Made by a program: the position numbers and the translations under genes. DNA of 6,290 bases from Armatimonadota bacterium. Lineage in GTDB: Bacteria; Armatimonadota; Fimbriimonadia; Fimbriimonadales; ATM1. The stretch lies in contig RFHN01000137.1 of assembly GCA_003695835.1 (NCBI GenBank), positions 1-6,290 of the forward strand, read 5' to 3'. Under the pieces are notes generated by a model. The model saw only the letters and a program-made list of their open reading frames with translations. It had not been told where the DNA came from and ran no database searches. Below are positions 5,449 to 6,290 of the stretch, piece by piece; positions within the stretch are counted from its first letter, which is position 1, and each line of letters opens with the position of its first letter.

Positions 5449-6255
5449 TCAGCCAAGCACTGTGCGGAGTAACTGTCTCCACCGCGCCCATGCTTCTTCC
5501 CGCGCCTTCTTGTTGCCCTCCGAGCCGTTCGGATCCTCGCCTGCGCGCATGAAACCGTGCCCGGCTCCGGAGTAGGTAACCGGCTCAAACGCCTTGCCCT
5601 GCTCCTTCATCATGCGAGAGGTCGCCTCCAGGGTCGCGTTCACCCTCGCGTCGTTCTCGGCGTAGAAGCCATACACCGGGCAGTTGATTCGGCGGATGCT
5701 TTCGGCGTCGGTGGGGCCGGTTCCGTAGAAGACGAAGGCGGCGGAGAGGTCGGAGCGGTTCGTCGCAAACCGGAACGATTGCGTCCCGCCCCAACAGTAA
5801 CCCGCTACCGCGATCTTGCCGTTGCACGCCGGTAACGACTTGACGTAGTCGGCGACGGCGTTGAGGTCGGCCGTGATCTGGTCAGGCGGCAGGGAAGAGA
5901 TCGCCTCGACCACCTTGCTCGGGGATTCGAAGTCGCTCGTCCTTCCACCTCCGGGAGCCATGCCGGAGAGCAGGTCGGGCGCGATGGCGATGTAGCCCGC
6001 CTCCGCCAGTTGGTCGCACAGACTCCGGATCCAGTCAGTTAGGCCGTAGATTTCGTGAATCACCAGAACCGCCGGGGCCTTGTCGCTGCGTTCCGGGTAG
6101 ACGACAAACGCCTTCACCGTTCTGTTCCCGTGCTTGACGTCCACCCACTCCGTGTGTCGCGGTGACTTGTCCACCCTCTCCCGCGCCCAGTCTTGGGCGT
6201 AACCGACGTTCATCAAGAAGAGCGAAATCAAAGCAAGATAAAGAAACCGTTGCAT
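5449..6255 (-). CDS. Exported dienelactone hydrolase family protein
   Basis: This is an alpha/beta hydrolase of the dienelactone hydrolase (carboxymethylenebutenolidase-like) family, 268 residues from ATG 6255. The catalytic Cys is in GYCWGG (C154), Asp in ENDARV (D202) and His in GAGHGF (H233); the HEIYG glutamate (E68) matches the residue that primes the cysteine in Pseudomonas DLH. The N-terminus MQRFLYLALISLFLMNVGYA is a Sec signal peptide with cleavage before QDWA, so it should act outside the cytoplasm, whereas classical chloroaromatic-pathway DLH is cytosolic. No catechol-pathway genes are nearby, so the substrate is unknown. GGAGGT 4 nt upstream fixes the start; a GTG at 6267 lies within that RBS region and is rejected. 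It is first in the four-gene run. Confidence 0.9.
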   Translation of the reverse strand: MQRFLYLALISLFLMNVGYAQDWARERVDKSPRHTEWVDVKHGNRTVKAFVVYPERSDKAPAVLVIHEIYGLTDWIRSLCDQLAEAGYIAIAPDLLSGMAPGGGRTSDFESPSKVVEAISSLPPDQITADLNAVADYVKSLPACNGKIAVAGYCWGGTQSFRFATNRSDLSAAFVFYGTGPTDAESIRRINCPVYGFYAENDARVNATLEATSRMMKEQGKAFEPVTYSGAGHGFMRAGEDPNGSEGNKKAREEAWARWRQLLRTVLG

Positions 6256-6290
6256 AGCGACCTCCACTCGAGAATACCGGCTGATACCCA
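6256..6290 (-). promoter_or_regulatory. Leader of the DLH-led gene run, truncated by the window edge
   Basis: The strong RBS GGAGGT (6260-6265) is clear. TATTCT upstream (minus strand) could be a -10 box with 4 of 6 matches, but any -35 would lie at or beyond the edge, so no promoter is called. Confidence 0.4.

Overview
The window comes from a flagellated, GC-rich bacterium with strong Shine-Dalgarno sites and many exported proteins. All large genes lie on the minus strand. No RNA gene, mobile element, CRISPR array or integration scar is visible. The organism cannot be fixed from the sequence. A phrase near residues 155-195 of the large secreted protein reminds me of uncharacterised Armatimonadota (Fimbriimonadia) proteins, but this is an impression, not evidence.

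Right block (about 6255 down to 1944, minus strand): a compact four-gene run, transcribed from the right edge. In order it encodes an exported dienelactone-hydrolase-family enzyme, a VKOR-thioredoxin fusion for disulfide formation, a 76-residue exported peptide with six cysteines in its mature part, and a 677-residue secreted protein with no recognised domain. Spacings are 20 nt, a 17-nt overlap, and 64 nt, so the genes are probably co-transcribed. The context suggests that the fusion oxidises the two cysteine-containing secreted products encoded just downstream.

Middle (1582-1943): a small plus-strand ORF of about 61 codons with no recognised function, convergent with the secreted-protein gene and divergent from the next block. 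Between the divergent genes lies a perfect ATGAGC-CT-GCTCAT palindrome touching a possible -10 box.

Left block (1581 down to 824, minus strand): a two-gene unit with a 4-nt ATGA overlap. It encodes an ASCH-domain protein and a MerR/excisionase-type HTH protein fused to a molybdate-binding-type TOBE/MOP domain, probably an oxyanion-responsive regulator.

Left edge (597 to beyond 1): the N-terminal 199 codons of a flagellin gene, cut by the window. Its 226-nt leader contains two overlapping inverted repeats, a sigma-54-like GG-N10-GC element and a strong RBS.
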